5,079 nt of DNA from Halobacteriales archaeon SW_5_68_122 (GTDB lineage Archaea > Halobacteriota > Halobacteria > Halobacteriales > Haloarculaceae): positions 1 to 5,079 of the forward strand of contig PXSL01000066.1 of NCBI GenBank assembly GCA_003022815.1. Direction: 5' to 3'. The position numbers and the translations under genes were made by a program. Of the stretch, positions 1 through 5,079 are shown piece by piece; position 1 is the stretch's first letter, and each line of letters opens with the position of its first letter. The notes beneath the pieces were generated by a model. That model made no database searches and was not told where the DNA came from. It saw only the letters and a list, made by a program, of their open reading frames with translations.

Positions 1-204
1 CACCTCCAGGTCCGGGAGGTCGTGCCACCCGGCGTCACGGATTGCACACAGTTCGGCCGTCGCCGTCGGCAGGAACGTCGAGGGCACGAACCACAGGAGC
101 ACCGCGCCGTCGCCGACCACCCGGTGCAACTCATAGACGTCCGGGTCGCCGCCCTCGACGCCGGGCAGCGAGAAGTCCGGCGCCTTCTGTCCCTCGCGTA
201 TCAC
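1..204 (-). CDS. Redoxin / AhpC-TSA (peroxiredoxin-like) family protein, N-terminal part, cut by the window edge
   Basis: The minus strand reads open for 68 codons from a GTG at 204 to the left edge, so only the N-terminal part is present. It opens with a typical peroxiredoxin/thioredoxin-fold start: GQKAPDFSLPG at residues 5-15, then a hydrophobic strand AVLLWFVP (34-41) and an ELCAIRD segment (51-57). This is the layout of AhpC/TSA and BCP-type redoxins, which reduce peroxides in the cytoplasm. The peroxidatic motif PxxxTxxC is altered here: Pro41 is present, but the Thr position is Leu45 and the Cys position is Ala48. Cys53, five residues later, sits where BCP-type enzymes carry a resolving Cys. 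Classical peroxidase activity is therefore doubtful. GTG was chosen because the family's opening motif begins four residues later, no ATG lies upstream in frame, and a G-rich stretch with GGAG lies about 11 nt upstream. No clear TATA box was seen. The family assignment is fairly firm; the function is not. Confidence 0.8.
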   Translation of the reverse strand, partial: MIREGQKAPDFSLPGVEGGDPDVYELHRVVGDGAVLLWFVPSTFLPTATAELCAIRDAGWHDLPDLEV

Positions 205-205
205 G

Positions 206-589
206 GGCGACAGTTCTCCCCCCGGCGTCTTGGCGTTGCCGGTGGGCGGCGACGGGGCGTTCCTCGGGCGGGCGGCCCGGGACCGTCGCGGGCCGCCCGG
301 TCCGGATCCTCGTGGTCGACGGCGACCCCGACGCCGCCGAGCGATGGAGGAGCCGACCGAAGGCATCCTGACGGCAGCCAGACGGGGACAGGCCCTCGGG
401 GCGGTCGAACCCCTCGCGCCGGAGGCGGCCGTCCGTGACCGCCGGGGCGACGTGGAGACGAGCGGCGCCGCCCTCGCGGTGCGGACGGACGCGGCCGAGA
501 TTGCCGAGGCGCACGGCTAGGGGCTCGACCGCTCCGAGAGCGCCGGCGGCGGGGCGCGCTTCGAGATACTCGGCGTCGAGCGGGTCTAA
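206..589 (+). pseudogene. Frame-broken relic of an unidentified haloarchaeal gene (or a region with sequencing errors)
   Basis: No intact gene fills the space between the redoxin start and the carboxyltransferase end, yet the plus strand shows coding signature in pieces. From about 206 to 278 one frame has nearly all G/C third positions and reads LALPVGGDGAFLGRAAR. From about 279 to 342 the next frame has that property and reads GRPVRILVVDGDPDAAER. From 344 the first frame resumes, with an acidic, Ala-rich sequence beginning MEEPTEGILTAARRGQALG. It meets a TAG at 518-520, then continues for 22 codons of similar quality, ending ARFEILGVERV and a TAA at 587-589. In the middle segment the first frame gives only Arg/Pro/Gly-rich sequence, as expected from out-of-frame reading. 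The TAA overlaps the convergent carboxyltransferase stop by 4 nt, an ordinary tail-to-tail arrangement that supports a real gene end. The 5' end abuts the divergent redoxin start, so the N-terminus and promoter are probably lost. I do not recognise the family. Confidence 0.45.
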
Positions 590-2289
590 AGGACCGTGCC
601 GTGCTTCTTCGAGGGCCGGTCCTTCTCGACATCCTCGTAGAAGGCAAAGCGGTCGGCCAGTTGTTCGCGGAGCGACGACGGCGGAATGACGTCGTCGATG
701 ACCACCTCGCTGGCCATCCGCCGGACGTCGATGTCCTCGCGGTACTCCTCGCGGAGTTCCTGCTCCTTGGCCGCCCGCTCCTCGGGGTCGTCGATTTCGG
801 CGAGCTTTCGGGCGTACACGGCGTTGATGGCCGCCTCCGGCCCCATGATGCCGATCTCGCCGGAGGGCAGTGCGATCGTCGACTCGGGGTCGTAGGCCGG
901 CCCCGACATAGCGTAGATGCCCGCGCCGTAGGCCTTCCGGACGATGACGCACTGTTTGGGGACCGTCGCCTCGCTGGCCGCGTAAATCATCTTCTTACCC
1001 TTCTCGAGGATGCCCTCTTTCTCGACCTGCGAGCCGGCCATGAAGCCCGGCGTGTCACACAGGTACAACAGCGGGACGTTGTAGGCGTCGCACTTCCAGG
1101 CGAACCCAGCGGCCTTCTCGGCGGCGTCGGGGAAGATGGCGCCGGCCCGCTGGGCGGGCTGGTTGGCGACGATGCCGATTGGCCGGCCGTCCAGGTGGGC
1201 GAACCCGGTCAGGATTTCGGGGCCGTACTCCGGCTGAAGCTCGAAGAACGAGTCCCGGTCGATGACCCGCTCGACGATGTCGTGCATGTCGTAGCCCTTG
1301 TTCGGCTCCTGCGGGACGACCGAGTCGATGCCCGCCGGCGACCGCTTCGGCGGCTTCGGCGCTGTTTTGGGCGGCTGCTCGTCGCTGTTGTCCGGCAGGT
1401 ACTGGACGAGCTTGGCGACGAGCTCCCGGGCGTGCTCCTCGCTACGGGCGACGAGGTCCGCGCTGCCCGACTCGGTCGTGTGAACGTGCGGGCCGCCCAG
1501 CGTCTGGAGGTCGATGTCCTCGCCGGTGACCATCTGCACCATCCGCGGGGAGGCGATGGCCATCGATGACATCTCCTCGACCATCACGGTGAAGTCGGCG
1601 AAGACCGGCGTGTACGCCGCACCGGCGATGCACGGCCCGTACAGCACGCATATCTGCGGGACCCGCCCGGAAAGCCGCGAGTGATTGTAGTAGTACTTCC
1701 CGATGCCCTCGCGGTTGGCAAAAAAGCCGGTCTGCTGGTCGATGCGGCCGCCCGAGGAGTCCATCAGGTACAGCACCGGCTTGCCGGTCTTCAGCGCACG
1801 CTGCTGCATCCGGAGGAACTTCTCGACGCCCTTCGCCGCCATCGACCCGCGCTTGACCGTGTAATCGTTGGCCATGAAGTGGATGTCCCGGCCCTCGAAC
1901 TCCGCGGCGCCGGTCAGCAGTCCGTCGGCCGGCAACTGGTCGTCGGCGTCGAACTCCGCGAACGTGCCGTCCTCGAACGCCAGTCCGTCCTCGTCGAACC
2001 ACAGCTCAAGCCGGTCCCGAACGAACAGCTTGCCCTCCTCCGGCAGTTGCTCCTTGTACTTCTCGGGGCCGCCCTGCTCGATCTCCTCGATCTCCTCGAG
2101 CAGTTTCCGCTCGCGGTCGGTCGGTCCCAGGTCGTCCTCGACGGGCGAGAGGTCGGCCTCGCCGGTCGCCGCCGCCTCGTCGCCGTCGCCGATGTACACC
2201 TCCACGGCGGTCTCGGCGTGGGTCGCCATCGCCCGCGCGATGGCCTCGGCCTCTTCGACACTCGCGTCGCCACCAATGCGGACTTTCAT
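586..2289 (-). CDS. Acyl-CoA carboxylase, carboxyltransferase (beta) subunit, haloarchaeal subgroup with N-terminal extension
   Basis: This 567-residue protein belongs to the biotin-dependent carboxyltransferase family (PccB, MccB, MmdA). The family moves a carboxyl group from carboxybiotin on a partner subunit to an acyl-CoA such as propionyl-CoA or acetyl-CoA. Both crotonase-fold halves are present. The N-terminal half has YLMDSSGGRIDQQTG (174-188) and the oxyanion-hole segment GPCIAGAAYTP (218-228). The C-terminal half has GIVANQPAQRAGAIFPDAAEKAA (372-394), DTPGF (412-416), RKAYGAGIYAMSG (451-463) and the closing KKHGTVL. About 60 residues precede the core: a short alpha/beta piece (MKVRIGGDAS, VEVYIGD), an acidic linker and a Glu-rich helix (LLEEIEEIEQGG, 63-74). 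Typical PccB proteins are near 510-520 residues. The ATG at 2289 was chosen over an upstream GTG at 2352 because haloarchaeal relatives as I recall them begin MKVRIG, a TATA-like box lies 26 nt upstream, and GGAGGG lies 7 nt upstream. No biotin carboxylase or biotin-carrier gene is in the window, so the substrate cannot be assigned. PccB is possible but unproven. Confidence 0.93.
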   Translation of the reverse strand: MKVRIGGDASVEEAEAIARAMATHAETAVEVYIGDGDEAAATGEADLSPVEDDLGPTDRERKLLEEIEEIEQGGPEKYKEQLPEEGKLFVRDRLELWFDEDGLAFEDGTFAEFDADDQLPADGLLTGAAEFEGRDIHFMANDYTVKRGSMAAKGVEKFLRMQQRALKTGKPVLYLMDSSGGRIDQQTGFFANREGIGKYYYNHSRLSGRVPQICVLYGPCIAGAAYTPVFADFTVMVEEMSSMAIASPRMVQMVTGEDIDLQTLGGPHVHTTESGSADLVARSEEHARELVAKLVQYLPDNSDEQPPKTAPKPPKRSPAGIDSVVPQEPNKGYDMHDIVERVIDRDSFFELQPEYGPEILTGFAHLDGRPIGIVANQPAQRAGAIFPDAAEKAAGFAWKCDAYNVPLLYLCDTPGFMAGSQVEKEGILEKGKKMIYAASEATVPKQCVIVRKAYGAGIYAMSGPAYDPESTIALPSGEIGIMGPEAAINAVYARKLAEIDDPEERAAKEQELREEYREDIDVRRMASEVVIDDVIPPSSLREQLADRFAFYEDVEKDRPSKKHGTVL

Positions 2290-2311
2290 ACCTCCACCCT
2301 CCGCCGTCGTC

Positions 2312-2318
2312 ACTAAAC
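2312..2318 (-). promoter_or_regulatory. TATA-like box of the carboxyltransferase gene
   Basis: On the minus strand GTTTAGT, inside GGAAAACGGTTTAGTG, resembles the haloarchaeal TATA box, with a purine-rich BRE-like stretch just upstream. Its centre is about 26 nt before the ATG at 2289, so transcription would start at or next to the start codon and give a leaderless mRNA. This also argues against the longer GTG start at 2352, which would lie upstream of the promoter. It sits in the 155-nt gap (2290-2444) behind the phosphatase, so the carboxyltransferase probably has its own promoter and need not depend on the fba-fbp transcript. Confidence 0.5.
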
Positions 2319-2444
2319 CGTTTTCCATCGTCGGGAACACGAGCCACGGCACAGTCAGACTCCCGGTCGGCCCGGAGCACGCCCGCCGTGCGCCGCGGCG
2401 TCCGGGGTCGTGACCGCCTCGACCTGTCGACGAACGGCCTGCGG

Positions 2445-3287
2445 TCAGTCCAGCGCCGCTTCCAGCCGGTCGACGTAGGACTCGTCGCCGACGAACACCG
2501 GTGTCCGCTCGTGGAGCTCGTCGGGGTCACATGAGAGCAGCGACCGCTCGCCGTTCGAGGAGGCGCCGCCCGCCGACTCGACGACGTAGCCGATGGGGTG
2601 GCCCTCGAACAGCAGCCGGAGTTTGCCCTCCGGGCGGTCGTCCAGTCCCGGATAGCCGAAGATACCGCCGTAGGTGAGCACCTGATTCACGTCACCTATC
2701 ATCGCCCCGCCGTAGCGGAGTTTGAGCTCCTCTTCGACATCGTCGACGTAGCCGGCGAAGGCGTCGGTCCACTCGGGAACCCGGCCGCCGAACCCGTAGA
2801 CGGTGGGCTCCTCGGGCAGTCGCAGGTCGTCGTCGATTCGCTCCCGATCGTCCCCGTCGATGACCCACTCCGAGACCGTCCCCTCGCGGGCCACTACCAT
2901 CGTCGTGATGGGGCCAAACAGCACGTACCCGGCGGCGACCAGCGCCGACCCCGGCGCCGGCAGCGGTTCCTCGTAGACGCCGAACAGGGTTCCCATCGCG
3001 TTGTTCGATCTGAGGTTCGAGGAGCCGTCCAGCGGGTCGCAGGCGATGTGGAGATGGCCCCCGGACTCCAGGGCATCGTCCCGCTCCTCGCTCGCGTACC
3101 CGCCGACCGAATCGATATCGAGCAGGCGCTCGGCCAGCAGTTCGTCGGCGTACACGTCGGCCTCGAGTTGCCGCTCGCCGGAGGGGTTCTCCTCGCTTTC
3201 GTACACACGGCGGCCAGCCAGCCCCGACTGAATCTCGGGTGCGGTCTCGGCGACGGCGTCGACTATCTCCCCGACCGGGTCGGTCAT
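2445..3287 (-). CDS. fbp: Class I fructose-1,6-bisphosphatase
   Basis: This 280-residue protein is a class I (FBPase/inositol phosphatase superfamily) fructose-1,6-bisphosphatase. It hydrolyses fructose-1,6-bisphosphate to fructose-6-phosphate plus phosphate, a committed cytoplasmic step of gluconeogenesis. The diagnostic metal-binding motif DPLDGSSN is at 84-91, with Asp84 and Asp87 as Mg ligands. It is preceded by the acidic pair in YASEER (Glu67-Glu68). The C-terminal part has [16 protein letters not shown] (198-213) and [21 protein letters not shown] (221-241), where Glu228 matches the last metal ligand of the family, then TPVFVG (262-267). Length and motifs indicate an intact, active enzyme. 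The ATG at 3287 is preferred over in-frame upstream starts because these would lie deep inside the aldolase gene. The start overlaps the aldolase stop as ATGA (3284-3287), which suggests an operon with translational coupling. No poly-U terminator is evident after the stop. The inositol monophosphatase branch is the main alternative, but the sequence after the motif and the aldolase neighbour favour FBPase. Confidence 0.95.
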   Translation of the reverse strand: MTDPVGEIVDAVAETAPEIQSGLAGRRVYESEENPSGERQLEADVYADELLAERLLDIDSVGGYASEERDDALESGGHLHIACDPLDGSSNLRSNNAMGTLFGVYEEPLPAPGSALVAAGYVLFGPITTMVVAREGTVSEWVIDGDDRERIDDDLRLPEEPTVYGFGGRVPEWTDAFAGYVDDVEEELKLRYGGAMIGDVNQVLTYGGIFGYPGLDDRPEGKLRLLFEGHPIGYVVESAGGASSNGERSLLSCDPDELHERTPVFVGDESYVDRLEAALD

Positions 3288-3984
3288 TGCCCGGCGGCCG
3301 CGAGCGCCTCGTCGACGGCCGACTCCTCGAAGATGACCTGCTCGAGGGCGTCGAGAATGCGGGTGGGGTCCTCGCGCTGCCAGACGTTGCGGCCGACGGC
3401 GAGGCCCTTGCCGCCGGCGTCGATGGTCTCCTTGACCGACTCGAGGAACTCCCGGTCGGTGGTCTTCGAGCCGCCGGACATGACCACCTTCGTCGGCCCG
3501 GCCATCCGGACGGCGTCCTCCATGGCCTCCCGGGAGCCGGGGTGTTTCACCTTCGCCACGTCGGCGCCCAGCTCCAGCGCCACCCGGGCGCTGTAGGCGA
3601 TGGTCGAGGGTACCTCGGCGTTCCGGAGGCCCTGCCCGCGCGGGTACGACCACATCACGACCGGCATGTCGCGGCCGCGGGCGGCCTCCTGGGCGTCGCG
3701 GAACTCCTCGACCATCTCTATCTCGTGGTTGGAGCCGCCGTAGACGGTGAAGCCGACCGAGGAGGCGCCGACCTCCTCGGCGTAGTCGACGGTGCAGTTG
3801 ACCGCCGAGTCCGGTTCGCCCCGCCAGAGGTTCGACGTGCCGTTGAGCTTCATCAGCAGGTTCACATCGTCGTCGTAGCTGGGGTAGTACGCCTCGGCGA
3901 TGCCCTTCTGGACGGCTATCGAGGTGACCGCAGGACCAGTATCTTCCCGTCCCGGCACAGCGGCGTGTCGTCGATGGAAATCAT
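3284..3984 (-). pseudogene. fba: Archaeal class I fructose-bisphosphate aldolase (DhnA/FbaB type), disrupted by an internal out-of-frame deletion
   Basis: The enzyme family cleaves or forms fructose-1,6-bisphosphate from glyceraldehyde-3-phosphate and dihydroxyacetone phosphate. From codon GCG at 3931-3929 to the TGA at 3286-3284, 215 residues match it well: [27 protein letters not shown], the catalytic-Tyr segment MWSYPRGQG, the Schiff-base Lys segment [10 protein letters not shown] (probably the second Lys), and phosphate-binding VVMSGGSKT and [10 protein letters not shown]. The family's N-terminus is in another frame: the ATG at 3984 reads 18 codons, [18 protein letters not shown], then RSPR and a TAG at 3918-3916. 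The missing middle (about 32 residues starting with AYDHG, which carries a catalytic Asp) is absent at the join near 3930/3931. Eighteen plus about 32 plus 215 gives the usual length near 265. The open frame can be extended back to a TTG at 4012, giving 242 residues, but the extra N-terminus matches nothing and is an out-of-frame reading of the true start. It shares an operon with the phosphatase (ATGA overlap). Either a real loss-of-function deletion or an assembly error. Confidence 0.85.
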
Positions 3985-4010
3985 ACGGGCGTACCTGCGG
4001 TGAGGCGGAC

Positions 4011-4017
4011 AAAGAAG
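4011..4017 (-). promoter_or_regulatory. Weak TATA-like box of the fba-fbp operon
   Basis: The minus strand reads CTTCTTT, 27-33 nt upstream of the ATG at 3984, inside AATCTTCTTTGTCC. This is the only AT-rich patch at the right distance for a leaderless haloarchaeal transcript. The match to the TATA consensus is poor, so position is the main support. It would serve both the aldolase and the coupled phosphatase. Confidence 0.35.
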
Positions 4018-4023
4018 ATTCTG

Positions 4024-4046
4024 GTCACCCTGCTTGAGAGTCACCC
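4024..4046. repeat. Direct repeat GTCACCC, two copies, 16 nt apart
   Basis: GTCACCC occurs at 4024-4030 and again at 4040-4046, so the starts are 16 nt apart, one and a half helical turns. The pair lies just upstream of the probable fba TATA-like box, where an archaeal activator or repressor could bind. Two 7-nt copies in such GC-rich DNA can arise by chance, so an operator role is only a suggestion. Confidence 0.25.
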
Positions 4047-4061
4047 GGCCGCAGCGGCCCC

Positions 4062-4085
4062 GAGACGGCCGTTCGCGGCCATCTC
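4062..4085. repeat. Inverted repeat with 10-bp arms and TTCG loop in the divergent intergenic region
   Basis: GAGACGGCCG (4062-4071) and CGGCCATCTC (4076-4085) are inverted copies with 9 of 10 positions matching, separated by TTCG. A shorter perfect palindrome, GGCCGC-A-GCGGCC, lies next to it at 4047-4059. Both sit between the divergent fba and hbd promoters and outside any gene. They could be a protein-binding site shared by the two promoters. A terminator is unlikely because no T-run follows on either strand. GC content makes chance palindromes common. Confidence 0.35.
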
Positions 4086-4153
4086 CGGACCGTCGCCTGG
4101 AGTCGTCCTCGCCGTTCCCGCCGGCGGTTCGCCGTCCCGCAGAGCTGTCTCGG

Positions 4154-4161
4154 AATACTTA
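4154..4161 (+). promoter_or_regulatory. TATA box of the 3-hydroxyacyl-CoA dehydrogenase gene
   Basis: AATACTTA lies 27-34 nt before the ATG at 4188, in otherwise GC-rich DNA. The spacing predicts a transcript starting at or just before the ATG, so a leaderless mRNA. No Shine-Dalgarno sequence precedes the ATG (GCAAACGGAAAC), which agrees with leaderless initiation. This is the best TATA box of the window. Confidence 0.6.
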
Positions 4162-4187
4162 GGCGGCGCCCGGACGCAAACGGAAAC

Positions 4188-5045
4188 ATGCGCGACACAG
4201 ACGCCATCGAGACGGTCGGAGTCGTCGGCGCCGGGACGATGGGCAACGGCATCGCTCAGGTGGCCGCGACCGCCGGCTACGACGTCGTGATGCGGGACGT
4301 CGACGCCGAGTACGTCGAGGCCGGCCTCGACAGCATCGAGACAGGCCTCTCGAAGTTCGTCGAGAAGGGCGAGCTAACCGACGAGGCCGCCGATGCGGCC
4401 CGCGAGCGCGTCGAGGGCACGACCGACCTCGTGGACCTCGCGGCCGCCGACATCGTCGTCGAGGCCGTCGTCGAGGACGTGGCCGTCAAACGGGACGTCT
4501 TCGCGGACCTCGATTCGGTGACCGACGAGGAGGTGGTGCTCGCGACCAACACCTCGACACTGTCGATAACGACCATCGCCGCGGCGACCGACCGGCCCGA
4601 ACTCGTGGTCGGGGTTCACTTCATGAACCCGGTCCCGCTGATGGAGGGCGTCGAGGTGGTCGTCGGCGAGCGGACCGACGAGGCGGCCGTCGAGCTGGCC
4701 CACGAGTTCTCGGAGGCCCTCGGCAAGACCACCTGGGAGTCCGACGACAAGCCCGGCTTCGTCTCCAACCGGGTCCTGATGCCGTGGATAAACGAGGGCA
4801 TCCGCGCGCTCGACGAGGGCGTCGCCTCCAGGGAGGACATCGACCGCGGGATGAAGCTCGGCACCAACGTGCCGATGGGGCCGCTGGAGCTGGCCGACCA
4901 CATCGGGCTGGACGTCTGTCTGGACGCCACCGAGACGCTCCACGAGGAGCTGGGCGACCGCTACAGGCCGGCCTACCTGCTGAAGCGGAAGGTCGACGCC
5001 GGCGCGCTCGGCAAGAAGACCGGCGAGGGCTTCTACGAGTACTAG
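4188..5045 (+). CDS. hbd: 3-hydroxyacyl-CoA dehydrogenase (3-hydroxybutyryl-CoA dehydrogenase type)
   Basis: This 285-residue, single-function protein oxidises (S)-3-hydroxyacyl-CoA to 3-oxoacyl-CoA with NAD, the third step of beta-oxidation, or runs in reverse in butyryl-type pathways. The Rossmann NAD-binding motif GAGTMG is at 14-19, followed by the acidic residue after strand 2 (Asp37 in MRDVD). The catalytic set is complete: Ser123 in NTSTLSI, His144 in HFMNPVP, Glu156 in GVEVV, and Asn194 in KPGFVSNRVLMPW. The His-to-Glu spacing of 12 residues is that of the family. The C-terminal dimerisation domain runs from about 187 to 285 and ends KKTGEGFYEY, the usual family ending. Length is typical (about 280-290) and no damage is seen. 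The ATG at 4188 is the first start after a good TATA box and lies directly before the NAD-binding strand. It is transcribed divergently from the fba-fbp operon across a 203-nt gap. There is no crotonase or thiolase partner in the window, so chain-length preference is unknown. Confidence 0.95.
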   Translation: MRDTDAIETVGVVGAGTMGNGIAQVAATAGYDVVMRDVDAEYVEAGLDSIETGLSKFVEKGELTDEAADAARERVEGTTDLVDLAAADIVVEAVVEDVAVKRDVFADLDSVTDEEVVLATNTSTLSITTIAAATDRPELVVGVHFMNPVPLMEGVEVVVGERTDEAAVELAHEFSEALGKTTWESDDKPGFVSNRVLMPWINEGIRALDEGVASREDIDRGMKLGTNVPMGPLELADHIGLDVCLDATETLHEELGDRYRPAYLLKRKVDAGALGKKTGEGFYEY

Positions 5046-5051
5046 CGCCGC

Positions 5052-5079
5052 TCAGCCGTCGTCGGTCGTGCCCCGCACG
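5052..5079 (-). CDS. Possible C-terminal end of a convergent gene
   Basis: The minus strand has a TGA at 5054-5052, preceded in frame by codons for VRGTTDDG up to the window edge, all with G or C third positions. A short acidic tail and a 6-nt gap to the dehydrogenase stop would suit a convergent haloarchaeal gene. Only eight codons are visible, so this is weak and the family cannot be told. Confidence 0.25.

Noticed and set aside
131..952. Minus-strand open frame of 273 codons spanning the relic and the end of the carboxyltransferase.
   Set aside because: Arg/Gly/Pro-rich, not acidic, and overlaps known genes in a different frame; the plus-strand pieces carry the coding signature instead.
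601..1569. Plus-strand open frame of 322 codons opposite the carboxyltransferase.
   Set aside because: It is the antisense shadow of a clearly identified gene; long antisense frames are expected in such GC-rich coding DNA.
2290..2352. A 21-residue longer carboxyltransferase starting at GTG 2352.
   Set aside because: The TATA-like box lies inside that extension, the extension is not acidic, and relatives as recalled begin at MKVRIG.
2391..2400. Perfect palindrome CGCCGCGGCG behind the phosphatase gene.
   Set aside because: Very short and purely G/C, with no T-run after it on either strand, so neither terminator nor operator is supported.
2598..3596. Plus-strand open frame of 332 codons opposite the phosphatase and aldolase.
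   Set aside because: Antisense to two recognised enzymes, with no family resemblance.
3284..4012. Reading the aldolase as an intact 242-residue protein from the TTG at 4012.
   Set aside because: Its first 27 residues match nothing in the family and are an out-of-frame reading of the true N-terminus coded from the ATG at 3984; TTG starts are rare and this one would lie within the probable promoter.
3985..4187. Binding motif of the sugar regulator TrmB (TACT, 7-8 nt, GAGTA), known to control gluconeogenic genes in Halobacterium.
   Set aside because: Looked for and not found; the TACT in the hbd TATA box has no GAGTA at the right distance.
1..5079. CRISPR arrays, tRNA or rRNA genes, insertion sequences or a novel defence system.
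   Set aside because: No regularly spaced repeats, no tRNA-like folds noticed, no transposase motifs; the recognisable genes are ordinary metabolic enzymes.

Overview
The window looks like chromosomal DNA from a haloarchaeon (class Halobacteria). It is very GC-rich. Its proteins are strongly acidic (Asp and Glu rich, few Lys), third codon positions are almost all G or C, and genes start just downstream of TATA-like boxes, leaving little or no leader. The closest remembered relatives of the two best-matched proteins (the carboxyltransferase and the archaeal class I aldolase) are haloarchaeal. No mobile element, CRISPR array, rRNA or tRNA was seen, and nothing indicates foreign origin.

Layout from left to right. 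(1) Bases 1-204, minus strand: the first 68 codons of a redoxin (AhpC/TSA, peroxiredoxin-like) gene that runs off the left edge; the usual peroxidatic Cys is Ala. (2) Bases 206-589, plus strand: no intact gene, but a clear coding signature that switches frame twice and contains a stop, so a decayed or mis-sequenced gene of unknown family. (3) Bases 586-2289, minus: an intact 567-residue acyl-CoA carboxylase carboxyltransferase. (4) Bases 2445-3287, minus: class I fructose-1,6-bisphosphatase. (5) Bases 3284-3984, minus: archaeal class I fructose-bisphosphate aldolase, overlapping the phosphatase start by 4 nt. (6) Bases 3985-4187: a divergent promoter region. (7) Bases 4188-5045, plus: 3-hydroxyacyl-CoA dehydrogenase. 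(8) The last 28 bases may hold the C-terminal end of a convergent gene.

The aldolase and phosphatase carry out successive steps of gluconeogenesis (triose phosphates to fructose-1,6-bisphosphate to fructose-6-phosphate) and form an operon. The divergently transcribed dehydrogenase acts in beta-oxidation or a related acyl-CoA route, and the carboxyltransferase also acts on acyl-CoA. The theme is central carbon metabolism that turns acids into sugars, although co-regulation is only an inference.

The most notable point is that the aldolase gene is broken. Its conserved N-terminus (starting MISIDD) is present in one frame from the ATG at 3984, and the rest of the enzyme is in another frame. The two join directly at about 3930/3931, and about 32 codons that carry the catalytic Asp region (AYDHG motif) are missing. 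This is either a real deletion that inactivates the gene or an assembly collapse. With the frame-broken relic at 206-589, the window has two disrupted genes, so read quality should be checked before drawing biological conclusions. I found no convincing undescribed multi-gene system.
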